Assembly: GCA_027919835.1 (NCBI GenBank)
Contig: JANVFP010000032.1
Location: forward strand, 496,001 to 560,000
Reading direction: 5' to 3'
DNA length: 64,000 nucleotides
Source of the DNA: Lentinula raphanica
Taxonomy: Eukaryota > Basidiomycota > Agaricomycetes > Agaricales > Omphalotaceae
A program made the translations under genes and the position numbers. Numbering within the stretch: the first letter of the stretch is position 1; the number at the start of each line of letters is the position of its first letter. This document shows positions 1 through 10,888 of this stretch, piece by piece. Below the pieces are notes generated by a model. It was given only the letters and a program-made list of their open reading frames with translations. It ran no database searches and was not told the DNA's origin.

Positions 1-1023
1 GTTTGGGACTGAGAAGCTAGGAATCCCTAATTTACATGTCTACATGGATGATTTCTTTGGATGGGACTTCAAGAGGAATCTGATCACATTTCATGGCAAG
101 AAGTATCCCAACAAGTACAGCTTCTAGTCTTTTGGGACATGATTGACTGCCCCTATGAAGACAGAAAACAAGACTGGGGAGTCTGGCTGTTAATCATTGG
201 CTTCTTGACAGATATCATGAAAGGGTCCATCTCTTTGACTCAGGAATCCATAGATGGGCTTGTAGAAGCCATACACAATCGGAAAGCTGCACTCAGAGAC
301 TGGCAACACCTCACAGGTTCTTTGAACTAGTCACTCAATGTTCTTCCCTGGGCTAGGCCTGCTCTCACTGAAATGTATCGCAAAATGAGTGGCAAGACAC
401 TTCAATTTCGTCACATCCCTATCAATGGTGAAGTGCATAGAGACCTGACTTGGTTCTCTGACATGCTCAAATCTGCCATTGGGATAAGATTTGTAGATGC
501 CCAAGCATGGGGTGACAGTGAAGCAGACTTTGTGTGCTGGACTGATGCAAGCAACATAGGTCTCTCCTTTGTCTATGCTAGCAATAGGTTTTGCTATCAA
601 GTGTATCCAACTCCTGGCAGCCCAATTGTTGATATCTTCTTCAGAGAGCTACTAGCTATTCTATCTGGCCTTCATGATATTGCTTCAAAACCTAGTCCAC
701 CCAAGAGAGCTCTCTTTTTTTCAGACAGTCTGAATTCTGTTCGAGTGCTGAGCTCTCTTGCAGTCAAAGAATCATCACACAACTCCATCCTTCTTGCTAT
801 TGCTGGTATAGTTCTCAAGACTGGTATTGACATCAGAGTTCGTCATATACCTGGCAAGGACAACATCAAGGCAGACCTTCTATCTAGACTTTTACTGGAT
901 GACTTCAAGCTCCAGTTCCCCTCCTACCGCGTCCGCACTTTTGAGCCTCCAAGAGAGCTACTGCTGGCGCGTCTCATTCACATTTTCTCTCAACACCATC
1001 CACCCCTCAACAACATCTCATAG
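1..1023 (+). pseudogene. DIRS retrotransposon RT/RNase H fragment (copy A)
   Basis: This is the 3' half of a DIRS reverse transcriptase/RNase H gene, cut by the window edge. The catalytic YMDD box lies at about 44-55. RNase H signatures follow: TDAS near 541, the FFREL glutamate near 640, SDS near 721 and the HIPGKDN/ADLLSR tail near 846-890. Compared with the copies at 3.9 and 11.8 kb it has a TGG-to-TAG nonsense change (328-330), a loss of about 20 bp near 276 and a small deletion near 110. Right after RNase H it jumps to the last residues of the tyrosine recombinase (RLIHI...NNIS), so the whole recombinase domain is deleted at a GCG microhomology near 968. It is dead. Confidence 0.85.
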
Positions 1024-1123
1024 CAATTTATAGCCCTCCATGATTCGCCCCGAATGTTATGGACTTTGGCCCAGTGTTGGCTAACTCTAACTTCCTGTCC
1101 CACCTGAGTGCAAAAGGCAGAGG
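1022..1123 (+). repeat. DIRS 3'-terminal block B
   Basis: Block of about 100 bp that begins at the recombinase stop codon, runs through TAGCCCTCCATGAT and ends in GCAAAAGGCAGAGG. The same block recurs at 5904-5996 and 16661-16762. Its position after the last gene and its second occurrence downstream of block L (see 4686-5194) fit the B part of the split direct repeats (A1-ORFs-B1-A2-B2) known from PAT-like members of the DIRS order. Confidence 0.6.
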
Positions 1124-1125
1124 TC

Positions 1126-1644
1126 GACATGAAGGCGGATTCCAAGGGTAGGGAGCCTTTCTGCAGGCCTCTGCAAACAACAGATCATCTCCCAGCAATT
1201 ATAGTGCACTATTCATCACAACAGGTATGTACATGAAGGTCTTCACCTTCATCATACCTAATGTGTACATGAATACACTTGATTGCTGGCTACCCTCAAG
1301 AGCTCTTGCCACTATACTGTGTACGCATACAGAGCTCTATTGCCCCTACAAGTTGTCCACTATGACCTAGTGCTGATACTCACTCTGTCTGGAGTTATAC
1401 ATACTTTTTCACCAAAGTGCTCAGAATCCTCTAATAGAGCTTTTGATTTACATTGCGCTCTACACCATGCAGTTCTGGATGGATCCCTTAGGTGTCTTAA
1501 GTAAAAGTATGCGGCTCCATGTCCTCTTTGGGATGAGAACAAATTTGAAGGCATTCGGTTCACTGGTTCTTCCGCAATCGTCATTTCAAGTTGCACACTC
1601 AAAACACAAAAAGCGGACTTGAGTGTTGTTTTCCTGGGCACTCC
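1126..1644 (+). repeat. DIRS block L (5' leader / A repeat), copy 1
   Basis: About 500-bp non-coding leader directly upstream of gag. It starts ACATGAAGGCGGATTCCAAG and ends at GCGGACTTGAGTGTTGTTT. A second full copy lies at 4686-5194 and a truncated reverse-strand copy at 16763-16885. Placed before gag here and after the pol remnant at 4686, it behaves as a repeated terminal region (A1/A2). It probably holds the element's promoter, but I see no clear TATA box. Confidence 0.6.
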
Positions 1645-3057
1645 ATGGGCGCTTCTAGCTCCTCTAAACAGGGTAGAGCTCATGTCCACTTTAGGTCAGT
1701 GTCACCTCACCCCTCTGATGTTCCATCTTCCTCTGCTGCTCCCCACTTGTCACCTCCTCCCTCCCTTGCTGCCAGGCTCTCTGATGACCCTGAGCAAGCT
1801 CTGGAATTTCAGGCAGTCAGTGAACAAGCTAGGACTCTGCAGGAAGTGGTTGAACAGTTCAGAAATGAGGAGCTCAATGCTATGGAAGCCTTTAGGGCTA
1901 TTAGAGATATCTCACCCAATGATCCTGTTGTATCCCAAGATTATGTGTCTCAGATCATGGATATTCAGAGAGAGACCAATCAGTTTAAGAGAGACAAACT
2001 TAGAGGGAAGGAGGCTGCTGTTTCAGCAGATCAGACTCATGTCTCTCATGAGGATGCTGTCAATAAGGCTGCTTGGGTTAGCATGCAAGCTCAGGTTCAG
2101 GACCTGGATGATGAGCAAGCCCAGCTTGATTCTGGTGCTTCTCCTCAAGATCCAGAGCCTATTCTCCAGGCTGGGAGAGATGCCTTGGCTAGGCTTCTTG
2201 CCTCTCCTGTTAAACCTACTGTTACTGCTTCAATGCTTCCTGCCACACTCCTTGAAGCTGCTCCTCACTTGGCTCATTTATCAGGCCCCTCATCTCTTTC
2301 TGCTCATGTGCAGAGAACTTGGGAGCTCAAGAATCTCTTTGCTGCTGAAAGCAATCTGGACCCTGTTGTATCACTGTTGGCTGCTCAGCCTTTCTCTGAC
2401 CCTCTCCCTGTCTCTCTACTGCGCCTCATTGTCAAGGACCACTTTGTTGACTTTGACAAAGTGTATGCTGCACTGGTCAGCTTCTTTTCATCTACCTATG
2501 ATGATAGTAGAGACTTTGGGTCAGATCACAAGCTGGTTCGTAAGGATCAAGTACTCAAGTCTATTCCTGTCACTTCTGAGTCCCAATGGCTCTGAGGTTT
2601 TGATGCATGGACTGCTCCATTGCTCAAGGTTTATCCACATCAAAAAATTGAGCTGGAGACATACAAATCACAAATCATGGAGTACTTCAGGTCTTCACCT
2701 TATGATCCATCTGTGGCAATCAGAGTTGATAAAGAAGCTAGGCTGAAGGCTGCCAACACTCCCTTTGATCGGGGCAATCCAGAGAGCTTCCACACTCTTC
2801 TACTCAAAGAGTTGTTATCTACTAGAAAGAGGCCTTCTGGTAGTAGTTCATCATCTTCCTCTCCCAGTTCAAAACATCGTGACACACCTTGCATCCTTTG
2901 GAATGAGAAGAGGTGTTCAGAGCCCTGTCCTAATAACAGGAGGCATGGCTACTGCAGTGAGTGTGGGGAACAGCACAGAGCCATTGACAATCAATCCTGC
3001 TATGACCAGCTCCAGAAGCGTCACAGAGAGAGTAGAAAGTGCTCTTCAAGGGCCTAA
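1645..3057 (+). pseudogene. DIRS Gag-like ORF, copy 1, with in-frame TGA
   Basis: Gag-like first ORF of the DIRS element. I chose the ATG at 1645 because homology with the reverse-strand copy (19385 leftwards) starts there. The N-terminus is Ser/Pro-rich, followed by a Glu/Gln-rich helical region. The C-terminus has a CCCH/CCHC-type finger (CILWNEKRCSEPC ... CSECGEQH, about 2891-2982) typical of DIRS Gag proteins. One TGA at 2593-2595 interrupts an otherwise continuous frame; the copy at 6.2 kb has the same TGA. The end overlaps the start of the pol ORF (3002) in another frame. Probably a pseudogene, although a shared stop leaves readthrough formally open. Confidence 0.75.
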
Positions 3058-4691
3058 ATCTCTGGCTGGTACAAAGCATGCTTTGGACTCTGCCCAATCC
3101 ATTTCAAACCCACGTTTTAGACCTGGTTATCTTTGGTCTTCTTCTAGTTCTTCTTGTAATATCATTCCTCCCAGTATCATATCTACTATGACTGCACCTC
3201 CTCTACCTTCACCTCCTGAACATCTCTTGAACAATCCTCAAATTCTTGCTACTTTGCACTCTATGTCTGGTTATATCAAAGTTGAAACTCCTTTCAATGT
3301 GGATCGCTTGGAACTCCTCTTGTCAACCTTTTGTTGCTTCTGTAATCCACTCACTGAGAGAAGGATTCTGGTCTTTCTATGAAACAGAGTGGGAAGAGGA
3401 ATGCAAGCAGAAAGTAGAGAATTATGTCACTGAAGAAGTGGACATTGCTGCACTCAAAGCTTACAGAGATCAGGAGGTTGCTGCTGGGAGGTGGTCAGAA
3501 GCACTACCAGAAGATTTTGTACTATTACCTGGCATGAAGGTTTCTCCTATGTTTGTAGTCTGGCAGAAGGGGAAAGCCAGAATTGTCATGGACCAAACTG
3601 CATCAGGTCTCAATGATGGTATACCTAGGGATGAGGCCAAAGTCAAATATGATGACATGCACACTTTTGGCCAGGTGCTCAATGATGTTATCAAAGAGCA
3701 CCCTAATGAGGAGCTTGTGCTATTCAAGAGTGATGTAGCTAAAGCTTTCCTCAATCTCCCTGTTCATCCTCTCTGGCAACTGTGCCAAGTTGTATCTGTT
3801 GAAGGAAGATTTCATATTGTCAGGAGACTGGTCTTTGGAACTAGAACCTCTCCTCACTGTTGGTGCTCTGTATCTGCACTTCTCTGTTGGTTTGGGACTG
3901 AGAAGCTAGGAATCCCTAATCTACATGTCTACATGGATGACTTCTTTGGCTGGGACTTCAAGAGAAATCTGATCACCTTTCATGGCAAGAAGTATCCCAA
4001 GAGACAAGTACAGCTTCTAGTCTTTTGGGACATGATTGACTGCCCCTATGAAGACAGAAAACAAGACTGGGGAGTCTGGCTCTTAATCATTGGCTTCTTG
4101 ACAGATATCATGAAAGGCTCTATCTCTTTGACTCAGGAATCCATAGATGGACTTGTTGAAGCCATCCACACTTTCCTCTCATCTCACAATCACAAAGCTG
4201 CGCTCAGAGACTGGCAGCACCTCACAGGTTCTTTGAACTGGTCACTCAATGTTCTTCCATGGGCCAGGCCTGCTCTCACAGAAATGTATCGCAAAATGAG
4301 TGGCAAGATACTTCAATTTCATCACATCCCTATCAATGGTGAAGTGCATAGAGATCTGACCTGGTTCTCTGACATGCTCAAGTCTGCCATTGGGATACAA
4401 TTGGTAGATGCCCAAGCATGGAGTGACAGTGAAGCAGACTTTGTGTGCTGGGCTGATGCTAGCAATATAGGACTGTCCTTTGTTTATGCCAGCAATGGGT
4501 TTTGCTATCAAGTGCATCCAGCTCCTGGCAGCCCAATAGTAGACATCTTCTTCAGGGAGCTGCTGGCTATTCTATCAGGACTCCATCACATTGCATCCAA
4601 ACCTAGTCCACCCAAAAGAGTGCTGTTCTTCTCAGATAGCCTGGACTCAGTTCAAGTGCTCAGCTCTCTTGCAGTCAAAGAATCAACATGA
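3002..4691 (+). pseudogene. DIRS pol (RT-RNase H), copy 1, truncated and frameshifted
   Basis: The pol ORF begins with ATG 3002 inside the gag tail, frame +2. The N-terminal linker is Ser/Pro-rich. Near 3327 about 14 bp are missing relative to the copy at 11.21 kb, which moves the rest into frame +3. RT motifs follow: DVAKAFLNLP near 3730, FGTRTSPHC near 3835, YMDD near 3931. RNase H signatures WADAS (4450), FFRELL (4549) and SDSLDS (4635) follow. At 4686 the coding sequence stops at VKEST and fuses to the leader repeat L, so the end of RNase H and the whole recombinase are missing. Confidence 0.85.
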
Positions 4692-5194
4692 AGGCGGATT
4701 CCAAGGGTAGGGAGCCTTTCTGCAGGCCTCTGCAAACCACAGATCATCTCCCAGTAATTATAGTGCACTATTCATCACAACAGGTACGCACATGAAGGTC
4801 TTCACCTTCATTATACCTAATGTGTACATGAATACACTTAATTGCTGGTTACCCTCAAGAGTTCTTGCCACTATACTGTGCACGCATATAGAGCTCCATT
4901 GCCCCTACAAGTTGTCCACTATGACCTAGTGATGATACTCAGTCTATGTGGAGTTATGCACACTTTTTCACCAAAGTACTCAGAATGCTCTAATAGAGCT
5001 TTTGATTTACATTGCATTCTACACCATGCAGTTCTGGACAGATCCTTAGGTGTCTTAAGTGAAAATGTGCGGCTCCATGTCCTCTTCGGGATGAAAACAA
5101 ATTTGAAGGCATTTGGCTCACTGGTTCTTCCGCAATCGTCATTTCAAGTTGCACACTCAAAACACAAAAAGCGGACTTGAGTGTTGTTTCACTC
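4686..5194 (+). repeat. DIRS block L, second copy (A2)
   Basis: Near-identical copy of the leader block at 1126-1640, fused directly to truncated RNase H. It diverges exactly after GAGTGTTGTTT, where the first copy goes on into gag and this one into 709 bp of other sequence. This fits an A2 repeat placed downstream of the ORFs in a split-direct-repeat element. Confidence 0.6.
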
Positions 5195-5903
5195 CCAGAG
5201 CCTCTAGATCACTCTGGACCATGCGTAGACACATCACATGGGTCCCTGGACATATTTCGGACATTCTCAGCGCCTATGGGGTGCTTGGATCATCAGCTGA
5301 TAGCTGCACATGGTCCCATCTTCACATGCATCAGGCATATCATGATGGGGTTGATCTGGTCCTGATGGTGGCTGTTACAGGTGCCAGAGGTCTGAGCAGA
5401 AGCCTGTAAAAGCGAGTTTGCCCATCAGTTTTTGATCTCCCATTCTTTCTTTCCTTCCCCCACCATCTCTGACCTGGGTGAGGCTGCCTGCATGTCCCCT
5501 TGCTCTATTTGAGCTCTGATTTCACTATCCAGCACATTCCTCCATCTGTACAGACTATAGGCCTTCTAGAGGTGTCTCAGATACAGGAATCTGGTATGAA
5601 ATTTCGCATTTTTCACCATCAAGACACTGAACAGACATCAAAGCACATCGAGACAGATCTAAGGTGATCAGACACTGTAGAAGTTGATTCCTTTGTTAGA
5701 TCTTGGGCTTTTGGTGTCTCAGTGCGCTCTGATCATGTCTGATAAGCCTCTACATTGTACTAACTCTTATCTACACAGATCTAACCTTGATTTGCCTGTT
5801 TTTCCTTCACCCTCCCTCCTCGCCCTCATATCATGTATGTTCTCATTGTTTGTATATATGTAGTAGTATGTAGCTACATCCTTACCTATCCTGTACCATT
5901 ATG
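5195..5903. other. non-coding DIRS 3' region between L and B
   Basis: 709 bp without a convincing gene, bracketed by block L and block B. The sequence is pyrimidine-rich (about 5420-5560 and 5800-5830). I see no protein homology. It is probably part of the DIRS 3' region that copies A and 2 have lost. Confidence 0.35.
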
Positions 5904-5996
5904 TAGCCCTCCATGATCCACTCTGAATGTTATGGGCTTTGACCCAGTATTGGCTAACTCTAACTTCCTGTCCCACCTGAGTGCAAAAGGCAGAGG
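5904..5996 (+). repeat. DIRS block B, second occurrence (B2)
   Basis: Same block as 1022-1123, from TAGCCCTCCATGATCC to GGCAGAGG. It abuts an internal position of the next gag copy (GCTTGGCTAGGC), so the next element is 5'-truncated at this junction. Confidence 0.6.
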
Positions 5997-6012
5997 CTTG
6001 GCTAGGCTTCTT

Positions 6013-6168
6013 CAAGAAGCCTAGCCAGAAAGCACCAGAAAGCACCAAAAAGCACCCAGAGAAATTTTAGAAGCCTCAAAGAACTCAGATACTCTAGGCT
6101 CTCTGAGACTACCTAGGAATTGGGGGGTATCTCTGGGGACTCTAGAGATGAGAATATTTTTCCTGATG
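6013..6168. mobile_element. CATCAGG-family MITE, 5'-truncated with snap-back end
   Basis: The right end (GGGGGGTATCT ... TTTTTCCTGATG) matches the MITEs at 17229, 18355, 18788 and 57122. The target dinucleotide TT is duplicated (6011-6012, 6169-6170) and gag resumes precisely. The left end lacks CATCAGG. It starts with an exact reverse complement of the 14 bp of target just before it (5999-6012 against 6014-6027), forming a perfect hairpin. Confidence 0.7.
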
Positions 6169-6170
6169 TT

Positions 6171-6957
6171 GCCTCTCCTGTTAAACCTACTGTTACTGCT
6201 TCAATGCTTCCTGCCACACTCCTTGAAGCTGCTCCTCACTTGGCTCATTTATCAGGCCCCTCATCTCTTCCTGCTCATGTGCAGAAAGCTTGGGAGCTCA
6301 AGAATCTCTTTGCTGCTGAAAGCAATCTGGACCCTGTTGTATCACTGTTGGCTGCTCAGCCTTTCTCTGACCCTCTCCCTGTCTCTCTACTGCGCCTCAT
6401 TGTCAAGGATCGCTTTGTTGACTTTGACAAAGTGTATGCTGCACTGGTCAGCTTCTCTTCATCTACCTATGATGATAATAGAGACTTTGGGTCAGAGTAC
6501 AAGCTGGTTCGTAAGGACCAAGTACTCAAGTCTGTTCCTGTCACTTCTGAGTCCCAATGGCTCTGAGGTTTTGATGCATGGACTGCTCCATTGCTCAAGG
6601 TTTATCCACATCAAAAAATTGAGCTGGAGACATACAAATCACAAATCATGGAGTACTTCAGGTCTTCACCTTATGATCCATCTGTGGCAATCAGAGTTGA
6701 TAAAGAAGCTAGGCTGAAGGCTGCCAACACTCCCTTTGATTGGGGCACTGATCCAGAGAGCTTCCACACTCTTCTACTCAAAGAGTTGTTATCTACTAGA
6801 AAGAGGCCTTCTGGTAGTAGTTCATCATCTTCCTCTCCCAGTTCAAAACGTCGTGACACACCTTGTATCCTCTGGAATGAGAAGAGGTGTTCAGAGCCCT
6901 GTCCTAATAACAGGAAGCATGGCTACTGCAGTGAGTGTTGGGAACAGCACAGAGCCA
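6171..6957 (+). pseudogene. DIRS Gag-like ORF, copy 2 (C-terminal two thirds)
   Basis: Matches the gag at 2200-2990 almost residue for residue. The same TGA interrupts the frame at 6564-6566. The finger motif (CILWNEKRCSEPC ... CSECWEQH) is present, with a Gly-to-Trp change. The ORF is cut at ATT 6957-6959 by the PIF/Harbinger insertion and resumes at 10873. Confidence 0.75.
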
Positions 6958-7277
6958 TTAGGGTTATTCAGAGTGGCTGATTCTAGGTCGATTTTGACGC
7001 CGTTCCCAAATGCGATTCTTGAAATGAAGATGTGAAGAGAATCGACACCTGACTCTGACCACCCCTGTTCCCAACTCGTTCCCAACTCATTCCTATTTGT
7101 GCTTTCCATTTTCTTGTTCCAGTCTAGTATTTCCTATCTTGTGCATTTTTGGAATTCTGAGATTAATAAATAATATTTAAATTAATACATAACTCGTCAT
7201 CCTCCCCTTCTAAGTTCTAACTGCATACCGCTGGGATGGGCAAGTATACCGAATGACAAAGTGCAGCAATTAGGCTC

Positions 7278-9172
7278 ATGCGAGAATATCTATCATTCTG
7301 GAATAGATACACCCAAATGCAAGAGAGAGAGGAGAGAAGGTTGATTCAGGAGCTCTGCAGAGCTGGATATCCAGAAGAGTTTGTACAAGAAGAGATAGTT
7401 CCCCTCTTTCTGTGTTCCAACTCAGATTCTACTCGCAAGAGTTCATCTGAAAGCGAATCTAGCTCCTCCTCTTCTCCATCCTCAGACATGTCTTCATTTT
7501 CATCGGCATCCTCATCACTTGGGTCAATCTCTGCAGATTCTTCCACTACATCCGATTCATCTACATCTACCTCTTCCAAGTCATCAAGCTCTTCAACTCA
7601 AGGCTCATCCAATGAATCAGTCTATTCAAAGAAGATTCAAAGAAGGCATTACCACTTGTTTTTAAGGCAACAACGACGTTACTTCATGCAGCACCACTCT
7701 CATCGAACCTCCTCTTCATCCAAACAAACGCAGAGCAGTGACGCATCTGACTCTGACTCAGAGGCTGGATTTGCCAATACTGAAGAAGAACCCTCCCAAG
7801 TCGAAGATGATCATGATTTCAACCTCACAGAATATCAGGCACAGTACATTGTTGAATTCATTGAATCACTCTATAGCAAATGCTATCTATGCCCTTGCAA
7901 CAACTATCGTCACCCACCTGGTCATTTACGGCACACTCTGGATGTTTGGAAAGAACACCAGCCTGACCAATTCCGAGAAAATCTCCGTGTCACACCAGAA
8001 ACCTTCGATGAGCTTGTGAACGATATCCAAGATGACACAGTCTTCTCGAACAACTCACCAAATGAGCAAGCTCCAGTGGCCGACCAGCTCGCAATTGCTT
8101 TGTACCGTTTTGGTCACTCCGGGAATGGTGCAAACATGCAACAGGTTACCAACTGGGCAGGGTACTCGAAGGGCATGGTCAGGCTCGCAACACGATGCAT
8201 CCTCACGGCACTCCTCTGACCAGATTTCATCACTCGTATAGTACGCCCTCCTACTGTTGAAGAAAAAAGGATGCAAAGCAATGGGTAGAAGAGCATTCAT
8301 GCCAAGCTTGGCGTGATGGTATTTACCTGGTCGATGGGACTCTGGTTGCGATGGCAGAAAGACCCTTCTGGTTTGGTGAAAGTTACTTTGACCAAAAATG
8401 TAACTATTCGTTGAATATTTAGGTGCGAGACCAAACTATTGATTTCTGATGATAGAGTTCCTGATTCGAGCCTAGATAATCAACCTGCCCAACCTTCGTA
8501 TCGTCGACTTCGGATATGGATTCACAGGAAGCACACACGACTCAACAGCTTGGGAAAAAACTTCATTCGCTTCTAACCCAGAGAAATACCTTCAGGGCAA
8601 TGAATTCATTTGGGCAGATTCCGCTTATCCGGTATGTTTTCCAGACTGCTTGTTATCTCCATCTCTGACAGACTCAGCTCGAAGAATGGCTTGTAGCACC
8701 ATACAAGGCACCGGAGCGATATGAGCCCAAAAATGCAGTATTCAACAACCATGTTTCCATGGTTAGAATTCGTTTTGAGCATGCGATTGGGTTTCTTAAA
8801 GGACGCTTCCAGTTACTGAAGGGTCTCCGAATTCGCATAAAGGATGCACAATCACATAGATATGCAACATTTTGGGTTGTTGGTTGTATCGTTGCTCACA
8901 CGTATGCAATAGAATCAGAACAGCGCACCAAACGGAACGAATGCAGTGATCGTAGCATATGCCAGATGATAAACAACGGGCTTAGTGACGATGAATCCAA
9001 GAACGACTACATGCAGCGGCTTGGGGCTACAGGGCGAGGCATGCGAAGCTTGGCAGCAGCATGCCAAAAACGAGTCACACTGCAAGCTTCACTCGAAGGT
9101 CATCTTGCAGAGCGCCGAGCACGTCGAAACCATCGTATGCAGTCCAATCACACCACTAGTGATAGCAGTTGA
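7278..9172 (+). pseudogene. PIF/Harbinger DDE transposase, degraded
   Basis: The N-terminal third is Ser-rich and acidic (about residues 50-180). An HTH-like region follows (TPETFDELV, then ALYRFGHSGN and WAGYSKGMV). The DDE core is visible: VDGTLVA (D, 8333), HDSTAW then WADSAYP (D, about 8539 and 8617) and FEHAIGFLKGRF (E, about 8778). Introns fit at 8427-8479 (GTGCGA...CCTAG) and 8632-8680 (GTATGT...GACAG). Lesions are a TGA at 8217-8219, a one-base loss in an A-run near 8260 and a TAG just before the first intron where CAG is expected. The C-terminus is basic and ends at 9172. Confidence 0.85.
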
Positions 9173-9196
9173 ATATATACCATTTGATACATAAAT

Positions 9197-10639
9197 CTAA
9201 TATGTACTTTCACTGAAATAAGTTGCCATATCAGAGTGAGGAAGGTGGAAATCAGATGTACTGCCAACACCATGACCATGCAACCTGTCGAGGCCATTTC
9301 CGATAGCCAAAGTTGAAGGCATGCTGTTACTGGAAGAAGACACCATTGACGACATCATCTGTGCATCCTTCTGATACTTTGCTAACTTCCTCTGATGCTT
9401 CTCAGTATTACGCTGCTGCCTCATCTTCAACTTTTCCATCTTCAAACTCACCTTCAACTCAATTTCTCGGCGCTTCGAGATTTCTCTCTCCTTTGCTAAC
9501 TCGAGAGACTTCTGATGTGTTGTGCTGAATCCATCAGTGACCTGTGAAAAATCGCCAGTAATCTTCAATTTTTTCATAGGAGGCTGAGAAGCTGGGGTGC
9601 GAGGGGTAGTCGAGCCTGCAGACACCTTTCGTTTTGCATTGATATGAGGTTTGGAAACCTCCGGCATATCGTCATCAGCGTCGCTCTGAATACTGGCCGA
9701 GCTTTGTGCAGGAAGACTCTCGAGTCTGACTTCGGTGCGTTGGTTGATATCAATGTCCATGGATTCTTTGAGCTCTTCTCCCTGACCATCTGAAAAGGCA
9801 TCCACAGGGTCGGTAAGGTCATCTGCATCGAAGACGGATATATCGATGAGTGTTGTACTGTTTCCAAGACCGACCGGCACTGAATTCGGGCACTCAGATA
9901 TCAAGGCTTTCATGTCGAAGTACCAGGGACAGGTTTCCTGGACATCTCCTAGAAAATTCATTGAATATCAGCTTGAATCAAACTCATACAAGTTTGTGCA
10001 ATGCGTACTCCAAGTCCGAGTAAGCTTGTTGTCCAAACTCATATCAACATCCTCCTTGCTTGTCAATCCCTGACCAGTCTGCCCCATCAAGTCGTTCACC
10101 TTGTGCACTTCTTCTGACATCCTTTTGTGGCCTTGTAAGTTGTCTATCTTCTTCGATGAGTGATGTTACTGACCTTTTCAGGCGATTTTTGATCTTGTTG
10201 CAGATTTGTGTACAAAGCTTCGAGTTTTTTGCTGCATCTTTCGGCCAATGAGGTTCATTTATGAAGAGGGCTTCAGCAAGAGCAAAGTAGTGGTCTGTTT
10301 TTGGCTTGCCTCCTCCATTCTTTGTTGAAGCATGCTGTCCAGGTCCTGGATAGAGACCTATCTTTACTTTGTAGTTATCGAGTATGCTATTCACAAGAGA
10401 CTGGCTTAGTTCTGGAGTCCAGTCAATTCTAGAAGGTGAGTTTAGCCCTGTCAGATATGCTCGACGCCGTGGATTACTCACTCCGAAGTGAACACATTCG
10501 TAGCCTTTTCTGCTTTTTCTGTCTCCTCTGACTTCAAGTGACCCTTGCCCTTGCGACGAGGTTTTGGAGGAGGTGAGTGTTCAGGAGAATCTTCTTTGTT
10601 CTTGAGAGACTCGGATTGTATTTTCTTTTGACGGGGCAT
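9197..10639 (-). CDS. Harbinger accessory Myb/SANT-like DNA-binding protein
   Basis: Four exons (10639-10482, 10428-10174, 10121-10009, 9948-9197) with GT-AG introns of 53, 52 and 60 nt give exactly 426 codons with the stop, which supports the model. Exon 1 is basic (MPRQKK..., PKPRRKGKG). Exon 2 opens with the Myb/SANT-like signature IDWTPELSQSLVNSILDNY and a W/F-rich helix set. Exon 4 has a nuclear-type basic stretch (PPMKKLKI) and a long Lys/Glu/Gln coiled coil. In PIF/Harbinger elements such a protein brings the transposase to the nucleus and the DNA ends. It is intact by sequence although its partner transposase is dead. Confidence 0.8.
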
Positions 10640-10888
10640 TTCGAACAGTGGTTAAGATATCTTATTTTCTTGCAAAACAGGAAGGTTATTGGTGGAAACC
10701 TTAACCTTAACTACATAATATGGTTATCTGAGAATCGACTTCAGGAATCGAGTTTGCGTTTTGGGAACGCCTCCAGAGGAGTTCCCAAAACTGTCGATTC
10801 TTGAGTCAATTCTGATGATTCGGGAACAACATCAGAATCGACCTAGAATCGGCCACTCTGAATAACCCTATTGACAACCAGTCCTGCT

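Larger units (their letters stand above)
6960..10869. mobile_element. PIF/Harbinger DNA transposon
   Basis: A 3.9-kb element with terminal inverted repeats that start AGGGTTATTCAGAGTGG at both ends and stay similar for about 50 bp. A 3-bp target duplication (ATT at 6957-6959 and 10870-10872) splits a DIRS gag whose uninterrupted form is visible at 2980. It carries the two-gene layout of the superfamily: a DDE transposase on + and a Myb/SANT-like DNA-binding protein on -, with convergent 3' ends about 25 bp apart. The transposase is broken, while the second gene looks intact. Confidence 0.92.

Noticed and set aside
7278..7730. Ser-rich open frame as a separate mucin-like protein
   Set aside because: It is the N-terminal low-complexity part of the Harbinger transposase and is in frame with its HTH region.
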